Source: Siphlonurus alternatus (taxonomy: Eukaryota; Arthropoda; Insecta; Ephemeroptera; Siphlonuridae). From it: a DNA stretch of 64,000 bases. A model generated the notes under the pieces. It ran no database searches and had not been told where the DNA came from. It was given only the letters and a program-made list of their open reading frames with translations. Each line of letters opens with the position of its first letter. Positions within the stretch are counted from its first letter, which is position 1. The position numbers were made by a program, and so were the translations under genes. The stretch is from positions 19,501,482-19,565,481 of the forward strand of contig OX463787.1 of NCBI GenBank assembly GCA_949825025.1, in the 5' to 3' direction. This document shows positions 21,686 through 32,002 of the stretch, piece after piece.

Positions 21686-22809
21686 TAAAATTTGGGGGCG
21701 TGGCTTCGGCGGCCATCTGTATAGACGTGCTCTGTATCGGCTTACAATTTACTACTTAATTTGTTGGTGTCTACGGTTTATATTGGCAAAATAACTTACA
21801 ATACTTATTGTAAACTCTTCATCTACTGTTTTGTGATCTTATATTTGATTATCTTATCTGCAGTTGTGAGTAATCTTTAATATTGTTACCTTCGAGGTCA
21901 CCCACTGTCCTGTGACAGTTCTACAGAAAAGCGATGCAGCTTCCATTATTAACGTGAGTTATTGCCTGCAGTAAACATATAAATATTATTTGTTTCATCT
22001 GCAAACATTTTACAAACTTTGTGCTATATACTTCTAGTGCAAATTATTATAAATTATATGTGATGTCAGTTAATAAAAGCACGCCCCTTCTACACAAAAT
22101 CGACTCGTCCAAGTAAATTTAACCAGTTGGCCTGCCGCCTACCTGACATTTTTTTAACTACTACCTGTGCGCATGCGCTCAAAGGAAGTTCCTTGCGGTC
22201 ACTCTAGTCTCTAGTCTCAGCGTTACTCCTTCACTCTCTGCAACCCGCACTACATTCACGCACGGAGGGTTGCGGAGATTCAGGCGCTTGAATATTTTGG
22301 ACGCACTGTGAACTTCTAGAACTTCACATCCGCATAGAGAGATCCGTTTGCGTACTCTATGGCGGGCAGTTGTTCGTCCTAGCGGCTTGCAAGTGCCCCG
22401 TGAAGAGAAGTCGGGCATGTCGATTGACCTAAGTCCCGTGAAGATGCTGAAAGTAGATGTCGTCTGACCGCCACGAGCCGATGAATATGATGTGAAGACT
22501 GTACATACTGTGATATTGACTGATTATTGTTGTAAAAATTTTAAGGTATTTTTCTAGTATATTATTCATATTTATTAAATTCTCTGGTGTCTTTTTTTTT
22601 TTTCTAAACCAGATTTTATTAAATTGTATTCAGTAACTATTATATAAATTTTGTAAATACTTTTTTTTGTTTGCTTATAGTATTCGCTCTTGTAGTACTC
22701 TTTTGGTCTACGGGGTTGAATGGCACAGTTTTTAATGTATTTATATGTATTTTTTTTTTAATCTTTTAATATTTTAATTAGTGTCACTTTGTTTATTGCA
22801 ATAGGTAAT

Positions 22810-25800
22810 ATGTCAAATTATCATATCATTGGGTTGCTCTTACTTTTTTGTTTCTCTTTTAACGCAGGGCATTATGCGGATAATTATTACCGCTATAGGT
22901 ACTATGAGTATCGGGTTCTTGAATTTGCTTATGAGAGATTTGAATTCACAATAAGAAAAGTGCCTAAATTGCATGTCCCTTGTTGGCTTTATATATGGGA
23001 TTTATGGCAGCGACCGAGGGAGGGGAGTCGTCGCTTACGACGCTATATGTTCCTGAGGCATCGGCGGCGAGTGAGACATGAGGGGCGACACAGGCAGCGT
23101 TGCTTTTTGCCGGATGGGGGTTTGCCGGAGCGCTTACCCAGACCACTCCTCGTACGTTACCTCACTCAACTCATTCGTCGTCGCCTGCTATTGTCTAGCT
23201 TACATGCTTGGTACTTTTTTATACTGTTGTTATTGTGTAATGATGTGGAGCTAAACCCTGGACCTCCTCGTATTTGTTTTTGTTGTCAAACGGCGGGAAG
23301 AAAGAACCAGATATTTATTAACTGTAGTAAATGTCATAATTCAGTTCATAGAACATGCTCTAAAATTACTCCCGTCGATTTCCGCAAATACAGGAGGGGA
23401 TTTAAATGGTTCTGTTGGACATGTTCCTTACCTCAGCTCTCCGATTCATTCTTTAGTAATTCTTCAAATGAATCTTTTTCAATTTCCTCTATATGCTCTT
23501 CTACACGTTTACTTAATTCTAATGTATCTTTAAAAGTCCTTTCATTCAATGCTCGTAGTTTGTGTTGTCCTAAACATCACAGTGACACACTAGCTTGGAT
23601 TAAAAGTGTAAACCCAGATATATTATGTATATGTGAAACGTGGTTGTCGAATGATGTGACGGACAGTCAAGCTCTGCCGGATGGTTACACTATATATAGG
23701 AGAGATAGACCATCTGGTGCATATGGAGGTGTTCTATTGGCAGTAAAAAGTGACATACAATCTATGCGTATGTCACAGCTTGAGACTGAGGCTGAAATTG
23801 TCTGGGCTAGTGTTACTTGTGGTAAACATAAAATATTGGTAGCGTCTGCATATAGATCCCCAAATAGTTCTGCTGTTGATAATTCCGAGTTAATTAAGTC
23901 CTTAAATCTTGCATCAGAATTACAAGTAAGTTTTGACTCTACACTTGTGTTGGGAGATTTCAGTTTGAATGTGGACTGGGGTAATGATATGCCGAAGGAC
24001 AAGATTGGCAGTGAGTTCCTTGCTGCTTTTTATGATCTTTTCCTCACCCAATTAGTTAAGCAAGCTACAAGGATTTCAAACACATCTAGATCTATATTAG
24101 ATTTATTGTTAACATCTGATCCTAATCTAATATCAAATTTAAATATTGTACCTAGTTCATCTGATCACCATGCTCTCAATTTTGATATCAAAATAAATCC
24201 AGTGCGTACTAAGCCTGTAAAAAGGTACGTTCGTAATTTCAAGAGAGTTAAGTGGGAAGATTTGAAAACTTGTTTCCTTAATAATCTACCTGTTGATTTT
24301 AATAAGTTTGCAAGTGTGGATGATGCATGGAGTCATTGGCATTCAAAATTTAATGATTGCATTGATTTGCATGTGCCAAAAACAATAATTAAACGTAAGA
24401 ACATTCATCCTTGGATTAACAGTGGTATTATTAAGGAAATTAAAAAACGTGATCGTTTGTTCAAAAGGTGCAATATGAAACCTACTGTCGAGAATTGGGA
24501 GCGCTACAGAATTTTGAGAAATAAGATAAAAAAGATGATTCGGTCTGCTTTTGATAACTTCATGTGGTCACTTAGTAAAGCTTGCAATTGTAAAATTTTA
24601 TGGAGATATTTGCGAGCCAAGTTTAGAAGTTCTCAGCCACAGACTTTTAAGGATAATGGTAATGTCTTGTCCTCTGATTCAGAAATATGTAATGCTTTTA
24701 GTAACAAATTCAAAGCAAATTTTTCTAAGAGGATGAAGTCTGACATTTGTGCTCCATCTCCAATAATTGATGGACCTAAGTTGTTGACATGCAATTTTAC
24801 GTCCATGGATGTAATGCATAACCTTCTGTTAATTAGGCCTGATGCATCCTGTGGTCCAGATGGTATACCTGCCTTGGTTCTTCGTAATTGTGCTGCTGCT
24901 TTGGCTCCTTCACTTTCTGCATTTTTTAACTATTCTATGTCCCATGGGATAGTACCAAAGGGGTGGAAAGAAGCAAGGGTAGTCCCTATACACAAATCTG
25001 GACCTAAGGATGACATATGCAATTACAGACCTATTTCCCTTACATGTCTTGTTTCTAAGTGTATGGAGAGAACACTTTGTAAATCTATTTTGGCACACTT
25101 AAAAGCAAATGGGCATCTAAATAAGAATCAGCATGGGTTTTTGCCAGGTAGATCGTGTACTACTATGCTCGCTCATGTCATTGATGAATGGATGTTTGGT
25201 TTAAATAAGAAAAGTGTGAGGCAAATTGATGTTATATCTCTGGATTGGGCCAAGGCGTTTGATGCCATACCTCACGAACGTCTTGCACACAAGATTTGGA
25301 GATGTAACATTAGAGGTAATGTTAAAAAATGGCTTGATTCGTTTTTGTCTGAGCGCACGCAAACAGTTGTGTTCAGGGGTGTGTCGGCTGATCCTGTTGA
25401 AGTCACATCTGGTGTACCTCAGGGATCTGTTATCGGCCCTTTGCTCTTTACAATATTCATGCTAGATCTTCCTGATTGTGTGTCTTCATCAATTTCAGAA
25501 TATGCTGATGACAGCACATTGAGTAGAGAGATCACAGGTATTGAGGACACTGAGGCCCTTCAGGAGGACTTGCATTCAATATCGATGTGGTGTAATGTGA
25601 ATAATTTAATGTTGAATGCTGCCAAATGTTTGTATATTCGTTTAACTAGATCTGCTAATCCTATAACTGTATCTTACTCTGTTAATGATGTTTTGATACC
25701 AGAATGTAAGCAGCTTAAATTACTGGGCATTACAATTACTTGTGATTTGAAGTGGAATGTCCAGACAGAAAATGTAAGAAAAAAATCAATGAAAGTATTG

Positions 25801-26292
25801 GGTATGTTGAATAGGAGTTTTAAAGGGGCCAAGCCTAGTGTAAAGCGAATGTTGTACATTGCATTGGTTAGGTCTTTGTTAACTTACGGCTTGCCTGCAT
25901 GGCACCCTACCTCTGCTTCCAATATTCAGAAGCTCGAGCGTGTTCAAAGTCGTGCTTCTCGTTTTATTCTTGGTCATAGGAAGTATGATAAATGTGATGA
26001 CGCCTCCAAGCGGCTCGTGTCTTGTAATTTGGTAAATGTATTTGATTTATGCAGATCAATTGATGTTAAATTTATTACCAAATGTATTTCAGGTGCTTAT
26101 GATTTTGAAGTGTTTAGTGCTAACAGAGTGATAGTGAAATCCCGTAGGGATGGTTTGCGTGGTGATAATGTTACTCTTACTACCCCCAAGTGTCATTCAG
26201 ATGCTTACCTTCATTCTGTTTTCCCTAGATTGATTTCTGTGTTTAACTTGCTACCTGAATCTATTAAGAGACCGTATTTGGACTTATTATGA
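22810..26292 (+). CDS. LINE polyprotein: 2A-like leader, zinc finger, AP endonuclease, reverse transcriptase
   Basis: 1160 aa from the first ATG. The frame stays open 21 nt upstream, but only through a TTG codon. Residues 1-25 are hydrophobic and an Arg-rich stretch follows. Residues 144-152 read DVELNPGP in context LLLLCNDVELNPGP, matching the 2A ribosome-skipping consensus. A PHD-like Cys/His finger fills 156-205 (CFCC, CSKC, H-x-x-x-C, CWTC). The APE endonuclease spans about 241-455, with FNARS, CETWL, GDFS and SDH (451-453). The reverse transcriptase follows, with HGFLPGRS, LDWAKAFD (811-818), GVPQGSVIGP and YADD (898-901), then the RSLLTYGLPAW and LERVQSRASRF thumb region. No ORF1-like gag is separate. 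GDFS for the usual GDFN is the one odd catalytic-region residue I noticed. It copies its RNA at nicked target DNA in the nucleus. Confidence 0.95.
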   Translation: MSNYHIIGLLLLFCFSFNAGHYADNYYRYRYYEYRVLEFAYERFEFTIRKVPKLHVPCWLYIWDLWQRPREGSRRLRRYMFLRHRRRVRHEGRHRQRCFLPDGGLPERLPRPLLVRYLTQLIRRRLLLSSLHAWYFFILLLLCNDVELNPGPPRICFCCQTAGRKNQIFINCSKCHNSVHRTCSKITPVDFRKYRRGFKWFCWTCSLPQLSDSFFSNSSNESFSISSICSSTRLLNSNVSLKVLSFNARSLCCPKHHSDTLAWIKSVNPDILCICETWLSNDVTDSQALPDGYTIYRRDRPSGAYGGVLLAVKSDIQSMRMSQLETEAEIVWASVTCGKHKILVASAYRSPNSSAVDNSELIKSLNLASELQVSFDSTLVLGDFSLNVDWGNDMPKDKIGSEFLAAFYDLFLTQLVKQATRISNTSRSILDLLLTSDPNLISNLNIVPSSSDHHALNFDIKINPVRTKPVKRYVRNFKRVKWEDLKTCFLNNLPVDFNKFASVDDAWSHWHSKFNDCIDLHVPKTIIKRKNIHPWINSGIIKEIKKRDRLFKRCNMKPTVENWERYRILRNKIKKMIRSAFDNFMWSLSKACNCKILWRYLRAKFRSSQPQTFKDNGNVLSSDSEICNAFSNKFKANFSKRMKSDICAPSPIIDGPKLLTCNFTSMDVMHNLLLIRPDASCGPDGIPALVLRNCAAALAPSLSAFFNYSMSHGIVPKGWKEARVVPIHKSGPKDDICNYRPISLTCLVSKCMERTLCKSILAHLKANGHLNKNQHGFLPGRSCTTMLAHVIDEWMFGLNKKSVRQIDVISLDWAKAFDAIPHERLAHKIWRCNIRGNVKKWLDSFLSERTQTVVFRGVSADPVEVTSGVPQGSVIGPLLFTIFMLDLPDCVSSSISEYADDSTLSREITGIEDTEALQEDLHSISMWCNVNNLMLNAAKCLYIRLTRSANPITVSYSVNDVLIPECKQLKLLGITITCDLKWNVQTENVRKKSMKVLGMLNRSFKGAKPSVKRMLYIALVRSLLTYGLPAWHPTSASNIQKLERVQSRASRFILGHRKYDKCDDASKRLVSCNLVNVFDLCRSIDVKFITKCISGAYDFEVFSANRVIVKSRRDGLRGDNVTLTTPKCHSDAYLHSVFPRLISVFNLLPESIKRPYLDLL

Positions 26293-26496
26293 ATGTGTTA
26301 ATCAGTATTTTGACGAAGTAGTTGTTTTTCATTTGAAATATCTGATATTATTATTGTTGTTATTTTTTGTGTGGGTGACTGGACACTTTAGTGAATGGGA
26401 TATCCTTTTTCACGTCACCCATTGAGTTGTTGTACTGTTTTTTTTTCTGTACTGATACTCAATAAACAACTATTATTATTATTATTATTATTATTA
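26293..26496 (+). other. LINE 3' UTR with AATAAA and (ATT)n tail
   Basis: 178 nt of 3' UTR (GTGTGGGTGACTGGACACTT region) and AATAAA at 26461-26466, then about nine ATT units. Microsatellite rather than poly(A) tails are typical of CR1/L2-type elements. Neither SINE family in the window shares this 3' end, so this LINE is not their obvious partner. Confidence 0.85.
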
Positions 26497-26519
26497 TTAA
26501 AATATAAACGTGTTGTTAT

Positions 26520-26705
26520 ATTATAAGTGTTGCTAAATCTTATTTGGTAATATAATATGCGAATAAACATTTCGTATAACCAGTTCTTCCATAAATTTAT
26601 TTCCGCCTTCTCACTACAACACAACAAACTACTTGTTACAAGGTTAAGTTCACGCTGCCTTTAGACATTATTTGTATGTTTAGAGGAGTGTATAGTAGAG
26701 CCAGC
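26520..26705 (+). repeat. Dispersed repeat R200 (copy-B counterpart about 47600-47795)
   Basis: Ordered blocks GTGTTGCTAAATCTTA, GAATAAACATTTCGTATAACC, ATTTCCGCCTTCTCACTACA, CTACTTGTTACAAGGTTAAG, AGTGTATAGTAGAGCC. Same family as 19148. Confidence 0.7.
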
Positions 26706-26884
26706 ATAAATGTAGTACTGGATATATCAATAACGTGCTGTACTTTTAACAATATTAATTTCCTTTTAAATCAAACCCTATATATAAAACTGAGTACTTG
26801 TACTTATAATATTACTAAATACGCACTAACTGTGAGTTTGAAACTCCGAATATTTCGAAATCCTATAACTTCAGCGTTTCGCAG

Positions 26885-27224
26885 GTTCATCCGGAACGGG
26901 GGCAGCAACGGATTTGTAATCCATCCCAGCATTTGTCTGCAACTTAAAGAAAAGTAGAAACCTCAGCCAGGATGGACGCTACAGCTTTTGTCTATGAACT
27001 GGAAGTACATTTACAATGTCTACGGTTTAATCGCAAAATGTCTATTTTGACCGCTAAAGGGCTGCTGAGAGAGCCGCGCTGATTGGCTGATGAACCGGAA
27101 GTGCAATGGTCTAAATTTAAGGATACCAAATGGTGGAAAAGCGCAACGATTTACCTCTGGGTGGAAAACTTATTTTTTCTTGAAAATGGTCACCCATCCA
27201 ACTACTACCCACGCTCGGCGTTGC
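26885..27224 (-). mobile_element. Diverged 5S-headed SINE, minus strand (copy-B counterpart about 47967-48325)
   Basis: The 5S head remains at 27189-27224 (plus-strand GGTCACCCATCCAACTACTA, then CACGCTCGGCGTTGC). The shared SINE core remains at 26918-26975 (ATCCCAGCATTTG, AACCTCAGCCAGGATGGACG). The segment between them differs from other 5S-SINE copies. Confidence 0.65.
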
Positions 27225-27326
27225 TTAAAATATAGATAACATGCAGAAATATGAATAAGAACTGGAAGGAACTTTGTCATTTTTCAGTTTTTCCAACGAA
27301 TAAATTAAATTATATTTTTTAACGAA

Positions 27327-27600
27327 CCCTAGCTGGAAAATTACGTCTTCAACTCATGCCTTTACACCGTGTTTATACCTAATATTTTTAACTCTTATAC
27401 ACATATTATTTCCCCTTCACTCAAAAAGAGGATGAAATGAATATGATAATATTTCTAACATTTTATGCTCAATATGAAGAAAGAATACGTAATCTCGTCT
27501 TTTCCGTCTTTTTTCCTCTAAAATGGTGCAAAATAAAAGGACAAAAGACGAGAGGGGAGCTTAATAGCGAAGTAAAGATGATATTTATTTCAACTCGGGT
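27327..27600 (+). mobile_element. CTAGTT-family MITE, copy 1 (copy-B counterpart 48426-48699)
   Basis: Ends CCCTAGCTGGAAAATTACGT and ATTTCAACTCGGGT, inverted repeats of the form ACCC-AGTTGAA. Internal hairpin arms are GACGAGAGGGGAG and CTCGTCTTTTCC. Non-coding. Confidence 0.8.
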
Positions 27601-27604
27601 ATAA

Positions 27605-27745
27605 GTGGGGCAAAATCTTACATGGTACTAAAAAAAATTATTTCGTGAAACCAGTTCGTGAATAAATTATAATCCTCCTCTTCGCTACAAATATTGTTAC
27701 AAAGTTAAGTTTAAGCACCACTTGGAGGTTGTTATTTCTATTTAT
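27605..27745 (+). repeat. Dispersed repeat R200, short copy (counterpart about 48705-48845)
   Basis: GTGGGGCAAAATCTTACATG, ATTTCGTGAAACCAGTTCG, CCTCCTCTTCGCTACA, TGTTACAAAGTTAAGTTTAAGC. It directly follows a CTAGTT MITE. Confidence 0.65.
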
Positions 27746-28261
27746 TAATAAAAAATTAGTGATGTACTATAATACGACTTGAGCTGTAACCACATGCAAA
27801 TTTTAGCATATTTTTTTAATCAGTTTTTTCGTAATAAATCTTGAAAATTTCTTATGATAATTTAACATGGATGATTTATCAAGATTTTTTTTACAGAAAA
27901 TCTAATTCGAAAAAAACAAAAAAATCTCAAAGTTTGCATGTGCTTAAAGCTTAATTCATAGAACATTGCTATATTTTTTTTATACCAATTAACGCAGTAT
28001 TTTTTTTTTTAGATAATATATATCAAGGGTCTTTGTCAGGTAAGGCCTAATGTTAAGCGACGCGCTCATTCAGACTTTTGATTTTTTTTCTGGAGAAACT
28101 ATTTGAGATGGATTTTTTTTGGATTTCAGGACCACTTTAACTTGAGTTAGACTGTACTAACTCAACTTTTTTTCTCGTGCGAACTTTACTTAAAAAATTA
28201 GTTCATTTTTACAAGAATTTTTATAAAATCGGTGCAACGCTTCATAAATTTTATAATAAAC

Positions 28262-28452
28262 ATTGAATTAAGTGTGGCCAAATCTTACATTGTATTTTGC
28301 AAATAAATATTTCTTGTAACCAGATGAAACTAGTTCCTCCATAACTTACATTCCGCACCTTCCTGCTAAGAAACAAGTACTCGTATTCAAGGTAACGCGC
28401 TCTCTAGAAACTCTTTTTGCATATTAAATTTGAATATGTCGAAAGGAGAGTA
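28262..28452 (+). repeat. Dispersed repeat R200 (counterpart about 49355-49543)
   Basis: AAGTGTGGCCAAATCTTACA, TTTCTTGTAACCAG, CTTACATTCCGC, GTAACGCGCTCTCTAGAAAC, GGAGAGTATAGTGG. A CTAGTT MITE starts a few bases after its end. Confidence 0.7.
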
Positions 28453-28458
28453 TAGTGG

Positions 28459-28797
28459 TCCCTAGTTGAAAAATTACGTCTTCAACTCATCCTTTACACG
28501 TCTAAACCTAATCTTTGAACCTCTAAAATACATCTTATTTCCTCTTCGCTCGAAAAGTAAGAATAAAATGAAGACAATATATCCAATATTTTATGTTAAA
28601 GAAGAGGAAGAAAGATGAGAGGAGACCTTAATAGATGAAATTATTATTTATTTTAACTCGGGTGAGCATAAAATGCTAGTAAAATTGGGTTTCTCTCATC
28701 CTCACTTTGTGAGCAAAGAGGAAATAAGATGTGTTTTAGAGGTAAAATATTACGTTTAGACGTGTAAAGGATGAGTTGAAGACGTATTTTTTTCAAG
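28459..28797. mobile_element. CTAGTT-family MITE, copy 2, with an inverted half-copy (counterpart 49548-49890)
   Basis: 28459-28662 is a complete short copy. 28680-28797 is a half-copy in the opposite orientation (GTTTAGACGTGTAAAGGATG, then GAGTTGAAGACG), so the pair can fold into a larger palindrome. Confidence 0.75.
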
Positions 28798-29020
28798 TAA
28801 GGAAGCTTAACATTTCAGCCTATTTTTAGAAGAAATATCATATAAATTTGACTGTAAATAATTGACATAGATGAAAACAATCACTTTTGACTGCATTTAA
28901 AATCATGTATTTTCGTCTTTTCGTGAATTATGATTCAACAAACAAATGAAGTAGCCGGAAGTAAAATAATTTTGGTTCACTAATCACATACAAACTCTAG
29001 GATACTACAAATATATTAAC

Positions 29021-29347
29021 GATTGACCTCAGTTACTACGCGAGTCAAAGGAAATTTCTGCCTGGGAGAATTGAATGAAATAAATTTTAAAAAATCGAGA
29101 ATGCTCTAAAACTTATTCGCTTATGGTTTGAGCAGATTCAAGGTGACAGTTTCCTTACAACAGCTCCATTTCCGGTTTCCGTCTATAAGACCAATGTTAA
29201 ACTTCTACCCCAGTTTTCTTAAAACTGATAAAACAGATTCATTTCAAAATTTACATGCCACCTTTATTGATGGTGAGTTCTAAGTTCTCTGCAAATCTTG
29301 TAGCATTTAAGGGGGCCGATTCTGAGATCTCAATCAACTGCGAGGTC
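29021..29347. mobile_element. GATTGACCTCAGTT-family MITE, uninterrupted (counterpart 50109-50438)
   Basis: 327 bp, starting GATTGACCTCAGTTACTACG and ending CAACTGCGAGGTCAAAC. Matches 17975-18595 except for the nested hairpin there. Confidence 0.8.
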
Positions 29348-29416
29348 AAACCTTAAACCCCTAATGTAAATTTCCTCTTCATAGTTTCTGGTTCAAAACT
29401 GAAAGAAACCTCACAT

Positions 29417-29856
29417 TGGACAATTTGCACCAATTTTTTTTACTAGCTCAATCGAAAGAGGAGGTCGAAAAATACACTTGTGTATTTTATGAGATTTTTA
29501 TTCGTACTGCATCATGGCTAAAAGAGAGGTCACGTGACCTGGAGGCGTCGCCCGCATCGCCTATGACGTCATTGAATTGTTCGGTCAAACAAACGATCGA
29601 CTTTATAACGCTTGTAAACAACCACGTTGCTATGGAAACAAGCAACAGTTAATTTAATGATAACAAGCGTTATATAGACGATCGTTTGCTTGACCAGACA
29701 TTGGTGACACGGGCGCCGCCTCCAGGTCACGTGACCTCTATACATCCCTATTTTAGTCATGATGCAGTAAGAATAAAAATCTCATAAAATTCATAGTTGT
29801 ATTTTTCGACCTCCTCTTTCGATTGAGCTACTAAAAAAATTGATGCAAATTATCCA
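29417..29856. mobile_element. 440 bp palindromic MITE, GAAAGAGGAGGT subfamily (counterpart 50505-50944)
   Basis: TGGACAATTTGCACCAATTT at the left is the reverse complement of the right end AAATTGATGCAAATTATCCA with few changes. The arms of about 200 bp include CAATCGAAAGAGGAGGTCGA and GAGGTCACGTGACCTGGAGG. Internal TGACGTCATTGAA and the GAAAGAGGAGGT block also occur in the 1.95 kb foldback at 53397, so they belong to one broader family. Confidence 0.85.
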
Positions 29857-29929
29857 TTCCATGCATTTGCTTTAAAAAATTTGTGAAGAAACTGTAGCAG
29901 TGTTTTTGTTTTTTCCAGTCCCTGCTAAA

Positions 29930-30130
29930 TCAATGTCTAAAATATCCTACCTAGCAATCACCTGATTATGACTAAGGAAACCATGGACACCTCAGTAAAG
30001 TTGGTCGGTAATATATAGATGAAGGATGAATCACAATCTGGATGTACGAGTGTGTTTCTATTTGTAATCAATCGCCATGTTGTAAGGCAAATTGCTGGGA
30101 TTAAACTGACGACCCTCTGTTTACGAAGCA
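29930..30130 (-). mobile_element. Diverged tRNA-headed SINE, minus strand (counterpart about 51030-51218)
   Basis: Retains CACCTGATTATGACTAAGGA, GTTGGTCGG, GGATGTACGAGTG and TGCTGGGATTAAACTGACG in SINE order, with many changes. Confidence 0.65.
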
Positions 30131-30144
30131 AAATATAAAGTATA

Positions 30145-30348
30145 CCCTAGTTGAAAAATTACGTCTTTAACTCATCTTTTACACGTCTAAACCTAATCTT
30201 ATACCTCTAAAACACATCATATTACCTCTTCGCTCAAAGTAAGGATGAAATAAAGACATTACTTCAAACATTTTATGTTCAAGAAGAGGAAAAAAGACGA
30301 AAAGAAAGAAGTGAAGTGAAGAAAAGATGAAATTTATTTCAACTCGAG
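30145..30348 (+). mobile_element. CTAGTT-family MITE, copy 3, with TA target (counterpart 51233-51436)
   Basis: TA at 30143-30144, then CCCTAGTTGAAAAATTACGT; right end TTTCAACTCGAG followed by TA. TA duplication and short inverted ends suggest a Tc1/mariner-type MITE. Confidence 0.8.
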
Positions 30349-30410
30349 TATTATAAATGATGTTGTTTGCAATTAAAAAATGTACATCAATACCAGTATT
30401 TTTTTTTTCG

Positions 30411-30731
30411 CTTCAACGGAACCCTGCTGTGGGTACTGGCCACAATTAAGTGACTGAATTTAACCTCCCGGCTTTTTTTAGACCCTACTTTTGTGAGTCC
30501 CTTCCAAACCTAGGCGGCCGTGGCATAAGCAATCCATGCCAGCATTCGCCTGGTTGTGACTGAGGAAACCGTGTAAACCTCAGTCATGATGGTCGGCAAT
30601 AGATGGAGGATGCCATCAATTACCTCCCGGATGCACGAGTGGGTGTTCTTTAGAAACCGCCATTTGTAAAAAGTTTGGCGGTGCATGGCTGGGATCGAAG
30701 TCACGACCAATCCGATTACAAATCAAAGACG
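30411..30731 (-). mobile_element. tRNA-headed SINE, minus strand (counterpart about 51500-51815)
   Basis: The plus strand shows the 3' end (AACCCTGCTGTGGGTACTGG), the core (CCAGCATTCGCCTGGTTGTG, ACTGAGGAAACCGTG) and part of the head (GGGATCGAAGTCACGACC). The first about 30 bp of the head is degraded. Confidence 0.85.
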
Positions 30732-31115
30732 TCGACTTTTTTATAATACTTACTTTAGAAAACAATTAAAGTAAAACTTTTCAATTATTTTTGTTAACAA
30801 AACAGTGAAATAACATGATATTAGAGTTACAAATAGAGGCTGCAAGTGTTTCCGGAGGGAAAATTTTCTCCATAAGCCACCATGCTAGAAAATTTGAATT
30901 TTTTCTCTGTAACTATTAAAGCAATAAATTTGAATTCATCTCCTACCCCCCCCCCCCCCCATTTAGCGATCTTCTGATAATGAATCAAGAACTTATTTTC
31001 CTCTAAAAAATTCCTTAAATGCCAAAAAAAAAATTTGCTTTATTTCTACATAGGTTTAGGTAGAAAGGTAGGAACAACGCAAAATTAGCTGACTTGAAGC
31101 CTCTATATAAATTTA

Positions 31116-31325
31116 ATGTGATGTTATAAAAGTGTGTCTAAATCTCATATGTCAATCTGCAAATAAACATTTCGCGAAACCGGTTCCGCAATATGTTTTT
31201 TATTTCGCCTGCAGACACAAAACCACTTCTTGTAAATTCAAGGCTAAGTTCAAGCGGTCTCTAGACATCACTATGTATCTTGCATATATATTTGAGTATG
31301 TATAGAGGAGAGTATAGTCGAAATA
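31116..31325 (+). repeat. Dispersed repeat R200 (counterpart about 52203-52412)
   Basis: AAGTGTGTCTAAATCTCATA, AACATTTCGCGAAACCGG, AGTTCAAGCGGTCTCTAGAC, GGAGAGTATAGTCG. A CTAGTT MITE follows 45 bp later. Confidence 0.7.
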
Positions 31326-31369
31326 ATGTAATATATAATAATTAATTTATTAATAATTATGTATTGGAA

Positions 31370-31637
31370 CCCTAGTTGAAAACTTGCGTCTTCAACTCAT
31401 CCTTTACACGTCTAAACTTAATTTTTTACCTCTAAAACACATCTTATTTGTTCTTCTCTCAAAGTGAGGATGAAATGGAGACAATATTTCTAACATTCTA
31501 TGTCCAAGAAGAGGAAAAAATACGTAATCTCGTCTTTTCACCTCTTTTTCCTCTAAAATGGTGCAAAATAAGAGGAAAAAAGACGAGAGGAGAGTTTAAT
31601 AGTGAAGAATAGATGAAATTTATTTCAACTCAAGGGT
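31370..31637 (+). mobile_element. CTAGTT-family MITE, copy 4 (counterpart 52457-52724)
   Basis: Starts CCCTAGTTGAAAACTTGCGT, ends TTTCAACTCAAGGGT. Inner inverted arms GAGGAAAAAATACG and CTCTTTTTCCTC. Confidence 0.8.
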
Positions 31638-31664
31638 GTTTAAAATTTTCCTTATTCTTTGGAA

Positions 31665-31905
31665 GCCAGAACGGCAGTGGTTAAATTATCCCAGCAAGTA
31701 TTCGCCTGCATGTAACTCAGAGAACCGTGGAAATCTCAAATACGAGGTTTGGTAGTTCATGGAGGATGTTACTCAAACCGTATGCACACGTTGGTTTTCC
31801 TTTTTTTAAAAAAAACGCAATCATTAAAAGTTTGGCAATTCCTGCGTAGTATATAATGCACGATTACGAAGCAAAGATGCATAACGATGCATCAAGTGCC
31901 AGACT
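31665..31905 (-). mobile_element. Diverged tRNA-headed SINE, minus strand (counterpart about 52750-52993)
   Basis: Plus-strand remnants of the body are ATCCCAGCAAGTATTCGCCT and AGAGAACCGTGGAAATCTCA. The head is CGATGCATCAAGTGCCAG. The middle is rearranged. Confidence 0.6.
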
Positions 31906-32002
31906 TAACTGATATATTTATAATACTTTTTATGATTGATAATTAAAGCGTGTAAAATTTTTTTGAGCATTTCAACTTGTTAACAAATTTTTTATCAACA
32001 CT

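Larger units (their letters stand above)
21545..26496 (+). mobile_element. Full-length non-LTR retrotransposon (CR1/L2-like) with a 5S rRNA-derived 5' end
   Basis: The whole 4.95 kb segment is missing from copy B, where TATACTTAAAATATAAACG is continuous. The insertion comprises 22 bp of ATAGT-rich junction sequence, a near-complete 5S rRNA sequence (21567-21685), a 5' leader of 1.1 kb, one intact ORF (22810-26292), a 3' UTR with AATAAA and an (ATT)n tail (26471-26496). The long intact ORF and clean duplication point to recent insertion. ORF organisation (zinc finger, endonuclease, reverse transcriptase) fits the CR1/L2/Rex group. The exact clade needs a tree. Confidence 0.93.

Noticed and set aside
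22789..22809. LINE ORF starting at 22789
   Set aside because: The codon there is TTG, with no reason to prefer it. The first ATG is at 22810, so the protein is taken as 1160 aa.
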